From Paenibacillus periandrae (GTDB lineage: Bacteria > Bacillota > Bacilli > Paenibacillales > NBRC-103111): DNA of 64,000 nucleotides. Location of the stretch: assembly GCF_022458865.1 (NCBI RefSeq), contig NZ_JAJNMU010000026.1, forward strand, positions 1-64,000, read 5' to 3'. The translations under genes and the position numbers were made by a program. The notes under the pieces are model-generated. The model ran no database searches. It worked only from the letters and a program-made list of their open reading frames with translations, and had not been told where the DNA came from. Below, piece after piece: positions 1 through 8,698 of this stretch (positions are counted from its first letter, which is position 1; each line of letters begins with the position of its first letter).

Positions 1-71
1 GCATAACTCTCAGAATTGCTTAAATAACGTTGAACAGCTGATAATTTTTCGTCTGAAGTATACTTAGCCAT
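1..71 (-). CDS. IS3-family transposase OrfA, N-terminal fragment cut by the window edge
   Basis: The 23 visible codons begin MAKYTSDEKLSAVQRYL, which resembles the start of the helix-turn-helix OrfA protein of IS3-family (IS150-like) elements. This protein binds the element ends and partners OrfB. A strong GGAGGTG ribosome binding site lies about 8 bases upstream on the minus strand. The adjacent inverted-repeat end at 72-126 supports the call. The rest of the gene lies to the left of the window, so its intactness cannot be judged. Confidence 0.72.
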   Translation of the reverse strand, partial: MAKYTSDEKLSAVQRYLSNSESY

Positions 72-126
72 TAAAAAACTGCACCTCCAACTGTTAGATG
101 ATGTCTAACAATTGGGGTGCAGTTCA
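72..126 (-). mobile_element. Terminal inverted repeat and promoter end of the IS3-family element
   Basis: Read on the minus strand, the end starts at base 126 with TGAACTGCACCCCAATTG, which has the TG terminus and GC-rich character of IS3-family ends. It runs into a near-perfect dyad (GTTAGACATCATCTAAC) just before the OrfA ribosome binding site. The element therefore ends at about 126, only two bases from the hairpin at 129. The other end and any target duplication are outside the window. Confidence 0.65.
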
Positions 127-128
127 AT

Positions 129-153
129 CCGCTGGGGGATAAAGCGGTTTTTT
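129..153 (+). terminator. Rho-independent terminator, plus-strand orientation
   Basis: Stem CCGCT/AGCGG with loop, followed by six T residues on the plus strand. It points toward the end of the minus-strand purA-like gene, so it would have served a plus-strand gene to the left. That position is now occupied by the IS end, which suggests the element landed next to or replaced the end of that gene. Confidence 0.6.
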
Positions 154-166
154 GTTTGGAAGAGCT

Positions 167-1447
167 CTAGACTCTTTCCATCAGCTGCTCACGGTTCGGA
201 CCGTTGGATACCCAACGAATAGGCGTCTGGATCAGCTTTTCCAGTAAAACAACATAGGCTTGCGCCTGCTCGGGTAAATCCTCAAAACGGCGAATATGGG
301 AAATATCGCATTTCCAACCAGGGACCTTTTCGATTACCGGGCTAGCATACTGAAGCTGCTCGGACACCGGAAAGGTTATTGTTGTCTGTCCATGAAGCTC
401 ATAAGCTGTACAGATTGGAATCTCATCCAGATAACCGAGTACATCCAGGTTCGTTAAAGCCACCTCTGTGGCTCCCTGTACCTCACAGCCATATCGGGTT
501 GCCACGGCATCGAACCAGCCTACCCGTCTTGGACGTCCGGTTCTGGCTCCATATTCTCCGGCATCCCCACCGCGTTTGCGCAGCTCTTCAGCAGCATCTC
601 CCACTAGCTCCATCACAAAAGGCCCAGCCCCCACACAGCTTGAGTATGCCTTCACTACGGCAAGAACACGTTGGATCGAATGTGGAGGAAGCCCGGCTCC
701 TACCGAGGCAAAGCCAGCCAGCGTAGAGGAAGAGGTCGTAAATGGATAGATGCCATGATCAGGATCACGCAGGGAACCGAGTTGACCTTCAACGAGGATG
801 TGCTTACCTTCCGCCAGTGCCTGATTCAGCATTGTTGTTGTATCCGTAACAAAAGGCTTCAGCCATGCAGCCAGCTTCATTAATTCCGGCATCAGCTCGT
901 CTACCTGAACAGGCGGTTGCCCGTATAGATGCTGCAGCAGTACATTTTTGGCAGCTAGCGAGGCCTCCAGTCGGGTCCGTAAATGCTCTGGATCATAGAG
1001 CTCGGATACCTGAATGCCCAGCTTCGCATATTTATCCGCATAAAACGGCGAAATTCCCATCTTGGTCGACCCAAAGCTGTTTGCACCGAGTCGGGCTTCT
1101 TCCAGCTCGTCGAAGAGGACATGGTAAGGCATCAGCACCTGAGCACGCTCCGATACGACAAGCTGGGGTGCCGGAATCCCGCGTGCCTGCAGATTGTTCC
1201 ATTCCTTCATCAAATCAGATATGTTAAGTGCAACTCCGGGTCCGATTACATTGATCACATGAGGATCAAATACACCTGAGGGCAGCAAGTTGAGCACGAA
1301 TTTGCCGTAGTCATTAATAATCGTATGGCCTGCATTGCTTCCTCCTTGATAACGTACAACATAATCCGATTGGGATGCCCATGCATCCGTCATTTTACCT
1401 TTGCCTTCATCTCCCCAGTTAGCTCCTACTACAGCCGTAACCGGCAT
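167..1447 (-). CDS. Adenylosuccinate synthetase paralogue (PurA family, diverged)
   Basis: PurA joins IMP and aspartate using GTP, the first committed step to AMP. The protein (about 426 aa, normal family length) keeps the N-terminal WGDEGKGK loop, the QGGxNAGHT motif, YPFTTSS, and the TGRPRRVGW region. Several positions that touch IMP in the E. coli enzyme differ: the usual GAQG motif reads GQLG, GTTGRGIGP reads GSTKMGISP, and the intersubunit arginine position (AR.G) reads AKLG. KAYTTRVG reads KAYSSCVG. It is therefore probably not the housekeeping copy. It is transcribed away from a LysR gene at 1562. The start is chosen at the second ATG (1447), 8 bases from AGAGG; an ATG at 1453 is also in frame. 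Family membership is certain; full synthetase activity is not. Confidence 0.85.
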   Translation of the reverse strand: MPVTAVVGANWGDEGKGKMTDAWASQSDYVVRYQGGSNAGHTIINDYGKFVLNLLPSGVFDPHVINVIGPGVALNISDLMKEWNNLQARGIPAPQLVVSERAQVLMPYHVLFDELEEARLGANSFGSTKMGISPFYADKYAKLGIQVSELYDPEHLRTRLEASLAAKNVLLQHLYGQPPVQVDELMPELMKLAAWLKPFVTDTTTMLNQALAEGKHILVEGQLGSLRDPDHGIYPFTTSSSTLAGFASVGAGLPPHSIQRVLAVVKAYSSCVGAGPFVMELVGDAAEELRKRGGDAGEYGARTGRPRRVGWFDAVATRYGCEVQGATEVALTNLDVLGYLDEIPICTAYELHGQTTITFPVSEQLQYASPVIEKVPGWKCDISHIRRFEDLPEQAQAYVVLLEKLIQTPIRWVSNGPNREQLMERV

Positions 1448-1561
1448 ATCCATCGCCTCTTTTCATCAGATTGCTTGCTCCTACAGGTTTCAGTATAATC
1501 TCTATTAGGACATAAGTTAAATTGATATTATTGATACAGGATATAAAGGAGATTGATATTG

Positions 1562-2461
1562 GTGTTGGATAATTTGGAATGGTATCGGGTATTCTACAAA
1601 ATCGCTATAACTGGAAGCTTCTCCAAAGCAGCGGAAGAGCTTTATATTACCCAGCCGGCAGTAAGCTACGCCGTTAAGCAGCTGGAGAACAGACTGGGCA
1701 GCAAGCTGTTTTTTCGGACCTATAAAGGGGTGAAGCTGACGCACGAGGGAGAGGTGCTGTTTCGATATATCGAGAAAGCGTACCACTTCATTGAAGCAGG
1801 AGAAAAAGAAATCGCCTCCATACATGAGCTGCACAGCGGGGAAATTACTATTGGTGCAAGCGATACGCTGTGCAAGCATTTTTTGCTGCCACATGTGGAA
1901 CGGTTTCACCATGATTATCCGTTCGTTAAGCTGCGAGTGACGAATCGGACGACACAGGAAACGATTGATTTGCTGAAGCAAGGGAGGGTTGACTTTGGTA
2001 TTGTCAATTTGCCAATCGAGGATAAACAGCTGCAAGTACAGGAAGCGTTGGAATTGCAGGACACGTTCGTAGCAGGAAAGGATTATTTGGCGCTGGCGCA
2101 AGCTCCGATTACGATGGAACGGTTGATTACCTATCCACTGCTGCTATTAGAGAAGGGAAGCAGTATTCGCCGTTATGCTGACAGCTTTGCGGAAGCTAGA
2201 GGGGTGAAGCTTCAGCCGGAAATTGAGCTGGGCAGCATCGATCTGCTGGTTGATTTTGCACGGATTGGACTTGGTATTGCTTATGTGATCCGTAATTTCG
2301 TATCGCCTGAGCTTGCATCAGGCGTACTGGTTGAAATTAAGCTGAAGGAGCGGATCCCGCCACGGCAGGCTGGGATTGTTACGCTCAAGGGCGTTCCTGT
2401 ATCTGCGGCGGCTAACCGGTTTATTAATATGCTGCTGCCTGAAAAGCACAGTATCAAGTAA
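1562..2461 (+). CDS. LysR-family transcriptional regulator (paralogue of the one at 14420)
   Basis: About 299 aa. An N-terminal winged helix-turn-helix (FSKAAEELYITQPAVSYAVKQLE) is followed by a two-lobed effector-binding domain from about residue 88. It is divergent from the purA-like gene with about 110 bases between, the classic arrangement for a LysR regulator and its target. It resembles the second LysR of this window throughout (shared GASDxLCK, ALAQAPIT, IELGSxDLLxDF). The start is uncertain: AAAGGAG ends at 1551, so GTG at 1562 or TTG at 1559/1565 are better spaced than TTG at 1553. The effector is unknown. Confidence 0.88.
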   Translation: MLDNLEWYRVFYKIAITGSFSKAAEELYITQPAVSYAVKQLENRLGSKLFFRTYKGVKLTHEGEVLFRYIEKAYHFIEAGEKEIASIHELHSGEITIGASDTLCKHFLLPHVERFHHDYPFVKLRVTNRTTQETIDLLKQGRVDFGIVNLPIEDKQLQVQEALELQDTFVAGKDYLALAQAPITMERLITYPLLLLEKGSSIRRYADSFAEARGVKLQPEIELGSIDLLVDFARIGLGIAYVIRNFVSPELASGVLVEIKLKERIPPRQAGIVTLKGVPVSAAANRFINMLLPEKHSIK

Positions 2462-2500
2462 AGCTTCTGGCATACCGAAATTTGTTTGGTACGCTTTTCC

Positions 2501-2537
2501 AACGCACGCAGCTCCAGAGCGTGCGTTCTTGTTGTTG
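2501..2537 (+). terminator. Rho-independent terminator after the first LysR gene
   Basis: Nine-base perfect stem AACGCACGC/GCGTGCGTT at 2501-2509 and 2519-2527, followed by CTTGTTGTTG. It ends the LysR transcript about 40 bases after the stop codon. Confidence 0.7.
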
Positions 2538-2666
2538 TATCGTAGCTGTCGAACCCCACGTGGCGTAGTTCAGCGTACAGCCGCCTGTTCAATTCAATTA
2601 AATTAATCCCCTAAATGTTAAGTTAATGCTATAGCTAAAAATGCTGGACACAATAAAATAAAAGTT

Positions 2667-2832
2667 AGAAGTCCGGTGAAGAACGAGCGCAGTGGCCAAA
2701 TGATCCTGGAGAAGCGTAAGCGTTCGCCTTTGAAATCGTGAATAAACCGCTTAATCTCATCCAATTTCACGATTTCAACAGCGATCGGAAGGATATTTGG
2801 CCGCGCAGCGAGACTTATTCACCGGACTTTTA
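2667..2832. repeat. MITE-like inverted-repeat element, copy 1
   Basis: About 166 bases bounded by AGAAGTCCGGTGAA and TTCACCGGACTTTT, with an inner inverted repeat GAAATCGTGAA/TTCACGATTTC. The same element occurs in the opposite orientation at 30666-30868, matching along its whole length apart from scattered changes and one insertion in that copy. It encodes nothing obvious. It ends about 22 bases before the ribosome binding site of the sensor kinase gene, so it occupies that operon's promoter/leader region. The remainder of the 2462-2870 gap holds only the LysR terminator and AT-rich sequence. Confidence 0.8.
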
Positions 2833-2870
2833 GAGATGACATCATGAGGAAATGGGGGAAACTTACAGAT

Positions 2871-4592
2871 ATGAAATTAAGGATGAACACCTTCGGCAAA
2901 GTAATTGCTCTTGTTTTTTTTCTGCTCATTCCGATCATTTTATTATATGGGTACTCCTATCAGGTAAGCGTAAATGTGGTGAGAGAGACCGTGGAGGACA
3001 CGAATCGCAACAGGCTGTCTTTTTTTATGAGTCAGATGGAAATGATGATTGATCAATTGACGAAGTTTCCGGTTACGGTTAGCCGGGACTACAATATCAA
3101 ACAATATTTTAACAGTCGAAATTCGGATGAATCCCGTACGTTATTGCAAAAACAGCTTCAGATTGCAGATGCACTTAATATTCAAACGGCAACGAGTGGT
3201 TGGAATAATCAGCTCATTTTATACTTGCTGGATTCCAAAGAAATTTTGTCTCCCGATTATTCTGTGCGTTATGAGGAGAACTATCTGCTTAATCCGGGCT
3301 CGAGAAAATGGCTGCACCGCAGCTCCTTGGTATACGGAATGTATCAAAGCTATTTTGCCAAAGTGCATGCAACCGATCTGACCAACCTGCTTGTTGAGGT
3401 GCGATTCACGGATGACAATATCAAAAACATGCTGAGCACGCTGAAGCAAGGGGGCCAGAGAGAGCCTTTTTTATACCGGACAGGTATGGAGCCTATCGTT
3501 AACTACTCTGCTAACCGAATACTTATAAACCGGATTATTGAACAACTGGACCAGTCGCAGCTTGCCTATAACGGAAGTCTGAACATCTCGCTGGATAAGC
3601 AAAAGTATATCGTGAATTACATTCATTCCGAGAGTCTGGACTGGTATCTGATCGATATTGTGCCGCTGGAGAGCATTTTCTTCCCAATTACAACGAGCCG
3701 AAATTTATTCTATACCTCTGTGGGATTATTAATGGTGTTAAGTATTTTGGCGACGCTTTTGTTGTACCGCAATGTTCAAAAGCCGATTCAATTGCTGCTG
3801 CGAGGCGTGCAAAGAATTAAGCAGGGGCAGTACTCTTCGCGGCTAAGGAAGCAGCCTAACAATGAATTTGATTTTCTGTTCGTCAGCTTTAACGAAATGG
3901 CTGAGCAAATTCAAGAGCTGATCGAAAAGGTGTATAAGGAAACGTTACAGTCCCGGGAGGCCACCTTAAAACATTTGCAGTCACAAATCAACCCGCATTT
4001 CTTATATAATTGTTTGTTTTATATTAAAAGCATGGCCAAATTAGGCGATCAGGAGGCAGTGGTGGCGATGGCTTTAAATTTGGGCGAATATTACCGTTAC
4101 ACCACGCGGCTGGAGAAAACGATGACAACGGTGAGCGAAGAGCTGAAGCTGATTGAAAACTATTTGAAAATCCAGATGCTGCGCATTCAAAGGTTCCATT
4201 ACGAAATAGAGATTCCTGAGGCGATGATGGGAATGGAAATACCAAGGCTCATTATTCAGCCGCTCGTTGAAAATGCGATTATTCATGGGATGGAAAATAG
4301 TCTGGAGTACGGTATGCTGCGAATTCACGGGGAGTCTAAGAACGGTGTCCATACGATTATTGTAGATGACACAGGCCCTGGCCTTGCCCCTGAAGGATTG
4401 AAGGAGCTGCAAAGGCGAATCACGATTCCGTTGAATGAAGAAATGGGCTGTGGGTTGTGGAACATTCATCAAAGATTGCTCCATATGTACGGTGGCACAT
4501 CAGGCCTAACCTTTTCTCAGTCTCCGCTAACCGGCTTTCGCGTGGAGTTGAGATGGGAAGCTATGAAATCATCGACCGAAGGGGGAGCTTGA
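2871..4592 (+). CDS. Sensor histidine kinase, YesM type
   Basis: About 573 aa. One membrane segment lies near residues 10-29, an extracellular sensing domain to about 277, a second membrane segment near 278-300, then a HAMP segment. The cytoplasmic kinase carries the YesM-type phospho-acceptor motif QINPHFLYN (His near 376), the N-box ENAIIHGM, and DDTGPGL in the ATPase domain. Such kinases sense sugars or oligosaccharides in concert with an ABC transporter and pass phosphate to a YesN regulator, which is the next gene (one base apart). The ATG at 2871 has GGGGGAA nine bases upstream; the in-frame ATG at 2844 has no good site. Confidence 0.93.
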   Translation: MKLRMNTFGKVIALVFFLLIPIILLYGYSYQVSVNVVRETVEDTNRNRLSFFMSQMEMMIDQLTKFPVTVSRDYNIKQYFNSRNSDESRTLLQKQLQIADALNIQTATSGWNNQLILYLLDSKEILSPDYSVRYEENYLLNPGSRKWLHRSSLVYGMYQSYFAKVHATDLTNLLVEVRFTDDNIKNMLSTLKQGGQREPFLYRTGMEPIVNYSANRILINRIIEQLDQSQLAYNGSLNISLDKQKYIVNYIHSESLDWYLIDIVPLESIFFPITTSRNLFYTSVGLLMVLSILATLLLYRNVQKPIQLLLRGVQRIKQGQYSSRLRKQPNNEFDFLFVSFNEMAEQIQELIEKVYKETLQSREATLKHLQSQINPHFLYNCLFYIKSMAKLGDQEAVVAMALNLGEYYRYTTRLEKTMTTVSEELKLIENYLKIQMLRIQRFHYEIEIPEAMMGMEIPRLIIQPLVENAIIHGMENSLEYGMLRIHGESKNGVHTIIVDDTGPGLAPEGLKELQRRITIPLNEEMGCGLWNIHQRLLHMYGGTSGLTFSQSPLTGFRVELRWEAMKSSTEGGA

Positions 4593-4593
4593 A

Positions 4594-6249
4594 TTGTTTA
4601 AATTACTGATTGTAGATGATGAGGCCTTCGTCGTCGATAGTCTTGGCGATACATTGCCATGGGAGCAAATAGGCGTCACAGCGGTCTTTAAAGCTTATTC
4701 GGGCTTCGAGGCTCTTGATATATTGAAGACGAATTCGATCGATATTATGATCACGGATATTCGAATGCCCGGAATGAATGGACTGGAGCTTCTGGAGCAG
4801 GTGCGGCGCAGCTGGAAAAGAATCAAATGTATCCTGTTGTCTGGACATGCGGAATTTACGTATGCCCAGCAAGCGATCCAGCATAACACGTATGAATATT
4901 TGCTGAAGCCGATAAGTGATGAAGATGTTTTGGCCAAGGTGAAGGAAGCTGTAGATTTGCTGCAAAAGGAGCGAGAAGAGAATCAGTCCTATCTGCAAGT
5001 AGTAAGAGCCTTTGAGGAAAATCTTCCCAAGTTAAGAGGAGAATTGTTAAATGAAATGCTCCAAGGAAGGAAGTATGCCTCCCAGCGTTTGATGGAGAAG
5101 CTTGACTCTCTAAAAATGTCCATTAAGACGGATGAGCAGTTTGCTTTTATGCTCGTTCGACTGGAGGGTCCGATGCTCGATTTTGATTTCTATAGCTTAT
5201 CCTTAATGGAATACGCCATTGTTAACATGGCCGAAGAAATATCCGGCGAATACTTTCAGCTGTGGTCAAGTAAAGACGTCCATGGATATATGGTATTTCT
5301 GGCTACAGTTTCCCCAGATAAGCAGGCTGAGCTTGCCGGAGCTCCGGATAAGGGGATGGCTATTCTTGAAGAACAGCTTGACCTTATGGGCTCCCAGCTG
5401 CAGCTGAATGTAAATCGTTATTTGAAAGGGACGGTTTCCGTTCTGCTTAACAAATGGGGGAGCTTCCCTGGCGATGTGCAGAAGCTGTACCAGGACAGCT
5501 TGCTTTCACTTCGCAGACGCATCGGAAATCAAAGTGAACTGCTAGTTTATGTTGCTGATGAAATCGAGCAGCTTGGCGTTCAATCCCTGCAAAAGCTGTA
5601 CGAGCCGCCTCATATCATTCATTTGCTGGAATCCGGGAATTGGGAAGTGACTCACGAGAAGCTGACCAGTATTTTAAATGAGTTAAGTATGAAATGGGCC
5701 GATTCGCAGGAGCATCTGATTGAGGTGTTTTTTTCGGTCTATGCGTCCTTCAGCTCGTTTGCTCATAAGAATGGGCGTGAGCTAGCGGACATGATTGGTC
5801 CGGGCTTGTCCGAGGTCTCGGGCTTGCCTGCTTGCCGTTCGATAGCGACATTGGAGCAGTGGATCTTTAATTCGTTCCGGCAGCTGCAGCAAGGGATGGA
5901 GAATGAGACGAGAAATGATCGTGAAGGTGCAGTCCGCAAAATACAGCTGTTTGTCCAGAAGCATCTGGTTGAAGATGTTTCCCTGCAGGCGATTGCCGAC
6001 CATATGTATATGCATCCTGTGCATGTGTCCAGAGTGTACAAGCTGGAGACGGGCGAGAATTTAAGCGATTATGTGCTGCGTTTGAAAATGGAGCTGGCGG
6101 CTTCTCTGCTTGCCAACGGTGCGCTGAAAAACTATGAAATCGGATTAAAGCTGGGTTATCAAAATCCGAATTACTTTATTAAAGTTTTCAAAAAATACTA
6201 TTTTGTAACCCCCCAGGAATTTCGTTTGAGACTCGAAGAGGGGGATTAG
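4594..6249 (+). CDS. Response regulator with AraC-type DNA-binding domain, YesN type
   Basis: 551 aa. The N-terminal receiver domain (1-120) has the acidic pair VDDE, phospho-acceptor Asp in TDIRMPG (about residue 55) and the conserved Lys in LLKP. A long middle region typical of YesN proteins follows. Two AraC helix-turn-helix motifs lie at about 450-548, ending with the family signature NYFIKVFKKYYFVTPQEFR. Start is TTG with GGGGGAG six bases upstream. It is the cognate partner of the preceding kinase and presumably activates the transporter operon that follows. Confidence 0.93.
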   Translation: MFKLLIVDDEAFVVDSLGDTLPWEQIGVTAVFKAYSGFEALDILKTNSIDIMITDIRMPGMNGLELLEQVRRSWKRIKCILLSGHAEFTYAQQAIQHNTYEYLLKPISDEDVLAKVKEAVDLLQKEREENQSYLQVVRAFEENLPKLRGELLNEMLQGRKYASQRLMEKLDSLKMSIKTDEQFAFMLVRLEGPMLDFDFYSLSLMEYAIVNMAEEISGEYFQLWSSKDVHGYMVFLATVSPDKQAELAGAPDKGMAILEEQLDLMGSQLQLNVNRYLKGTVSVLLNKWGSFPGDVQKLYQDSLLSLRRRIGNQSELLVYVADEIEQLGVQSLQKLYEPPHIIHLLESGNWEVTHEKLTSILNELSMKWADSQEHLIEVFFSVYASFSSFAHKNGRELADMIGPGLSEVSGLPACRSIATLEQWIFNSFRQLQQGMENETRNDREGAVRKIQLFVQKHLVEDVSLQAIADHMYMHPVHVSRVYKLETGENLSDYVLRLKMELAASLLANGALKNYEIGLKLGYQNPNYFIKVFKKYYFVTPQEFRLRLEEGD

Positions 6250-6417
6250 AGTCTGCTAATTTAGTACTATCGATGTTAAATAGTTAGCATTTTAACGTTA
6301 TCTTGGATGCAATACAATAAATACAGAAGCAAGGATGCTGTGAGCTGGGGATGTACAGTAAGTCTTGCTATCCAAGAAAACAAGCACAGATTTTACGACT
6401 ATGGGAGGTCTATTCAC

Positions 6418-7743
6418 ATGAAACAATGGGTGTCCAAAACTGTGGCTGTCGCTTTAATCGCGTCTGTTGCCGCGGGCTGCAGTACAGAGAAGCCGACAGG
6501 TGAAGCTGCAAATAATACAAGCTCCAAGCCGTCGCAAACCTTAACCTTCTGGATGAAAAAGCAGCTGTTCGATGACCAGAACAAAATGATTCAGGAGCGG
6601 GCCAAGCAATTCGGTGTTGAAAATAATGTGAATGTCAACGTCGAAATCATTGCCTATGAAGATTTTTATCCTAAATGGTCGGCAGCTATCGAAACCTCAA
6701 CCGTACCCGATGTATCGTTCTTCGGTTATCAGGAGGTTGGCCAGTTTTACGGTAAAAACGTTCTTGAGGATATAACGGATGTAGTCAAAAAAATAGAAGG
6801 CACCAATGGTGAAATTCAGGAGAGCCTGAAAAAAGCTATCAGCTTTCAAGGAAAGCAGTATGCCGTACCGTATTGGACCGAATCGCAAGTACTGTACTAT
6901 CGTAAGGACCTGTTGAAAAAGGCAGGATTCGACGGACCTCCGAAAACATGGGATGAATTTAGAAAAATGGCTAAGGCGCTCACGGATCCAAGCAAAGGGA
7001 TATATGGCGCAGGGATCGGTTATGGAAAAGGAAATTCGGATGCAGAGTTTTTGACGCGCGGGATCATTTGGTCTTACGGCGGCTCTGTCGATACGAAGGA
7101 TGGCAAAACCGTGATCGTGAATTCACCGGAAACGGTTGAAGCGACCAAATACATCCGGGATATTTTCCTGACTGACAAGAGCACGCCGCCAAGCGCAATT
7201 GGCTGGGATGACAGCGGCAACAACAAAGCCTACTTGAGTGGACAGGCTGCGATGATTTTCAACACAGGAAGTGTGCTCAGCACGCTGAAAAAAGACAATC
7301 CGGAGATGTACGAAAACACCGGGATTGCTCCTTATCCTGCAGGACCTAAAGGGGTCTTTATTCCTGGAATCAGCAACAACCTCGGAATTTTTAAGGATTC
7401 CAAGAACAAGGATTTGGCCAAAAAGTTTGTAGAGTATATGCTGGCCAACGAATGGTACAAAACTTGGGTAGAAAAAGGAGCACCTTTATCCGGTCCGGTT
7501 TACACGAAGCTGATGAGTGAGCCTGTATGGCAGGATGAGAAAAATAAAGCTTTCGTTGAATCGGTCAAAGGCTTTAATTTCCTTGGATATCCAGGTGAAT
7601 ACAATCCGAAGGCGGGAGAAATCTTCAACCTGAGACTTGTTAACGATGCGTTCCAGCGTCTGCTACTGGAAGCAAGCTACACTCCTGAAACCGCGGTCAA
7701 GGATTTGCACACGAAGATTGAGGAAGTTTATAACAAAAAATAA
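6418..7743 (+). CDS. Extracellular solute-binding lipoprotein, family 1 (sugar-type)
   Basis: 441 aa. A lipoprotein signal peptide with lipobox VAAGC (Cys 21) is followed by a family-1 solute-binding fold (QTLTFWMKKQ, PYWTESQVLYYRKDLL, GQAAMIFNTGS). It captures the substrate outside the membrane for the two permeases downstream. GGGAGG lies ten bases before the ATG at 6418; upstream in-frame codons lack a site. No ATPase gene is in the operon, so a shared MsmX-type ATPase encoded elsewhere is expected, as is usual for this class. The ligand cannot be read from sequence; the enzymes downstream suggest a sugar acid or hydroxy acid. Confidence 0.92.
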   Translation: MKQWVSKTVAVALIASVAAGCSTEKPTGEAANNTSSKPSQTLTFWMKKQLFDDQNKMIQERAKQFGVENNVNVNVEIIAYEDFYPKWSAAIETSTVPDVSFFGYQEVGQFYGKNVLEDITDVVKKIEGTNGEIQESLKKAISFQGKQYAVPYWTESQVLYYRKDLLKKAGFDGPPKTWDEFRKMAKALTDPSKGIYGAGIGYGKGNSDAEFLTRGIIWSYGGSVDTKDGKTVIVNSPETVEATKYIRDIFLTDKSTPPSAIGWDDSGNNKAYLSGQAAMIFNTGSVLSTLKKDNPEMYENTGIAPYPAGPKGVFIPGISNNLGIFKDSKNKDLAKKFVEYMLANEWYKTWVEKGAPLSGPVYTKLMSEPVWQDEKNKAFVESVKGFNFLGYPGEYNPKAGEIFNLRLVNDAFQRLLLEASYTPETAVKDLHTKIEEVYNKK

Positions 7744-7758
7744 TTACCAAGCTTGGCA

Positions 7759-7786
7759 GCGGAGTGACGAAAAGCCGTCATTCCGC
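7759..7786 (+). promoter_or_regulatory. Intercistronic mRNA hairpin after the solute-binding protein gene
   Basis: An 11-pair stem (GCGGAGTGACG/CGTCATTCCGC, one G-T pair) with no T tract follows. Such hairpins after a binding-protein gene commonly protect the upstream message, giving more binding protein than permease. The structure is seen; the role is inferred. Confidence 0.6.
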
Positions 7787-7814
7787 AGGTCCGGCGGGTT
7801 AGGCGGGATGAAGC

Positions 7815-8687
7815 ATGAAAACAAACGAAGATAGCAAGCTTGCATACGTACTGTTGAGTCCTGTGCTCCTTTATTTGCTCGCCGTTATGGTGCTGCCGTT
7901 CGGCTGGGCTGTCTATTTAAGCTTTACCAATAAAGCGGTGGGTACTCCTGCCACCTTTATCGGTCTGAAAAACTATATCGATCTCATGAAAGATTCGTTG
8001 TTCTGGAAGGTAGCTTGGAACACAGTTCTGTTTACTATAGTGGCAGTAATTGGAAAAACCGTATTCGGTATGGTGATGGCCTTAGTTTTAAATGAAAAAA
8101 TTGTATGCCGTAATCTCTTCAGGGTGCTGCTGTTTCTTCCCTGGACAATTCCAACCATCGTTTCCGTATTTACATGGCAGTGGATTTATTCAGATGTTGG
8201 AGGCGTGTTGAATTATATATTGACGAAAACCGGAATCCTCGACCATCAGGTAGGTTGGCTGGCAACTCCAAGCCTGGCAATGTTTTCGGTCATCCTGGTT
8301 AACGTGTGGAGAGGCATTCCGTTCATGGGCATAGCCATCCTTGCCGGTTTGCAGACGATATCCAAGGAGATGTACGAAGCGGCTATGCTGGACGGTGCGG
8401 GCGCAATTAAACGATTTGTATATATGACATTGCCTTCTGTTAAAGAAGTCACGATATTGGCGGCTGTGATGACAACGATATGGACGCTGAACGATTTTGA
8501 AATTATATGGCTGTTAACCCGTGGTGGACCATCCAACGGCACTCAAGTTTTATCCACACTTAGCTATACGACCGGATTTTTGAATTTGAGCCTTGGTAAA
8601 GCGATTGCTATTGCAATTATTACGATGCCGCCGTTAATCCTGCTGATTAACTACGTGACAAAGCGTTCGCTTTCATCAAATGAGTAG
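7815..8687 (+). CDS. Sugar ABC transporter permease, MalF/UgpA type
   Basis: 290 aa with six predicted membrane segments and the cytoplasmic EAA loop (EAAMLDGAGAIKRFVYMTLP) that docks to the ATPase. It forms the membrane channel together with the following permease. The gene lies between the binding-protein gene and the second permease in the same operon. Confidence 0.92.
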   Translation: MKTNEDSKLAYVLLSPVLLYLLAVMVLPFGWAVYLSFTNKAVGTPATFIGLKNYIDLMKDSLFWKVAWNTVLFTIVAVIGKTVFGMVMALVLNEKIVCRNLFRVLLFLPWTIPTIVSVFTWQWIYSDVGGVLNYILTKTGILDHQVGWLATPSLAMFSVILVNVWRGIPFMGIAILAGLQTISKEMYEAAMLDGAGAIKRFVYMTLPSVKEVTILAAVMTTIWTLNDFEIIWLLTRGGPSNGTQVLSTLSYTTGFLNLSLGKAIAIAIITMPPLILLINYVTKRSLSSNE

Positions 8688-8698
8688 GTGATGCTGCT

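Noticed and set aside
167..1447. PurZ-type enzyme for 2-aminoadenine (Z) DNA
   Set aside because: The catalytic Asp of WGDEGKGK is kept, the length is that of PurA, and no phage genes are nearby.
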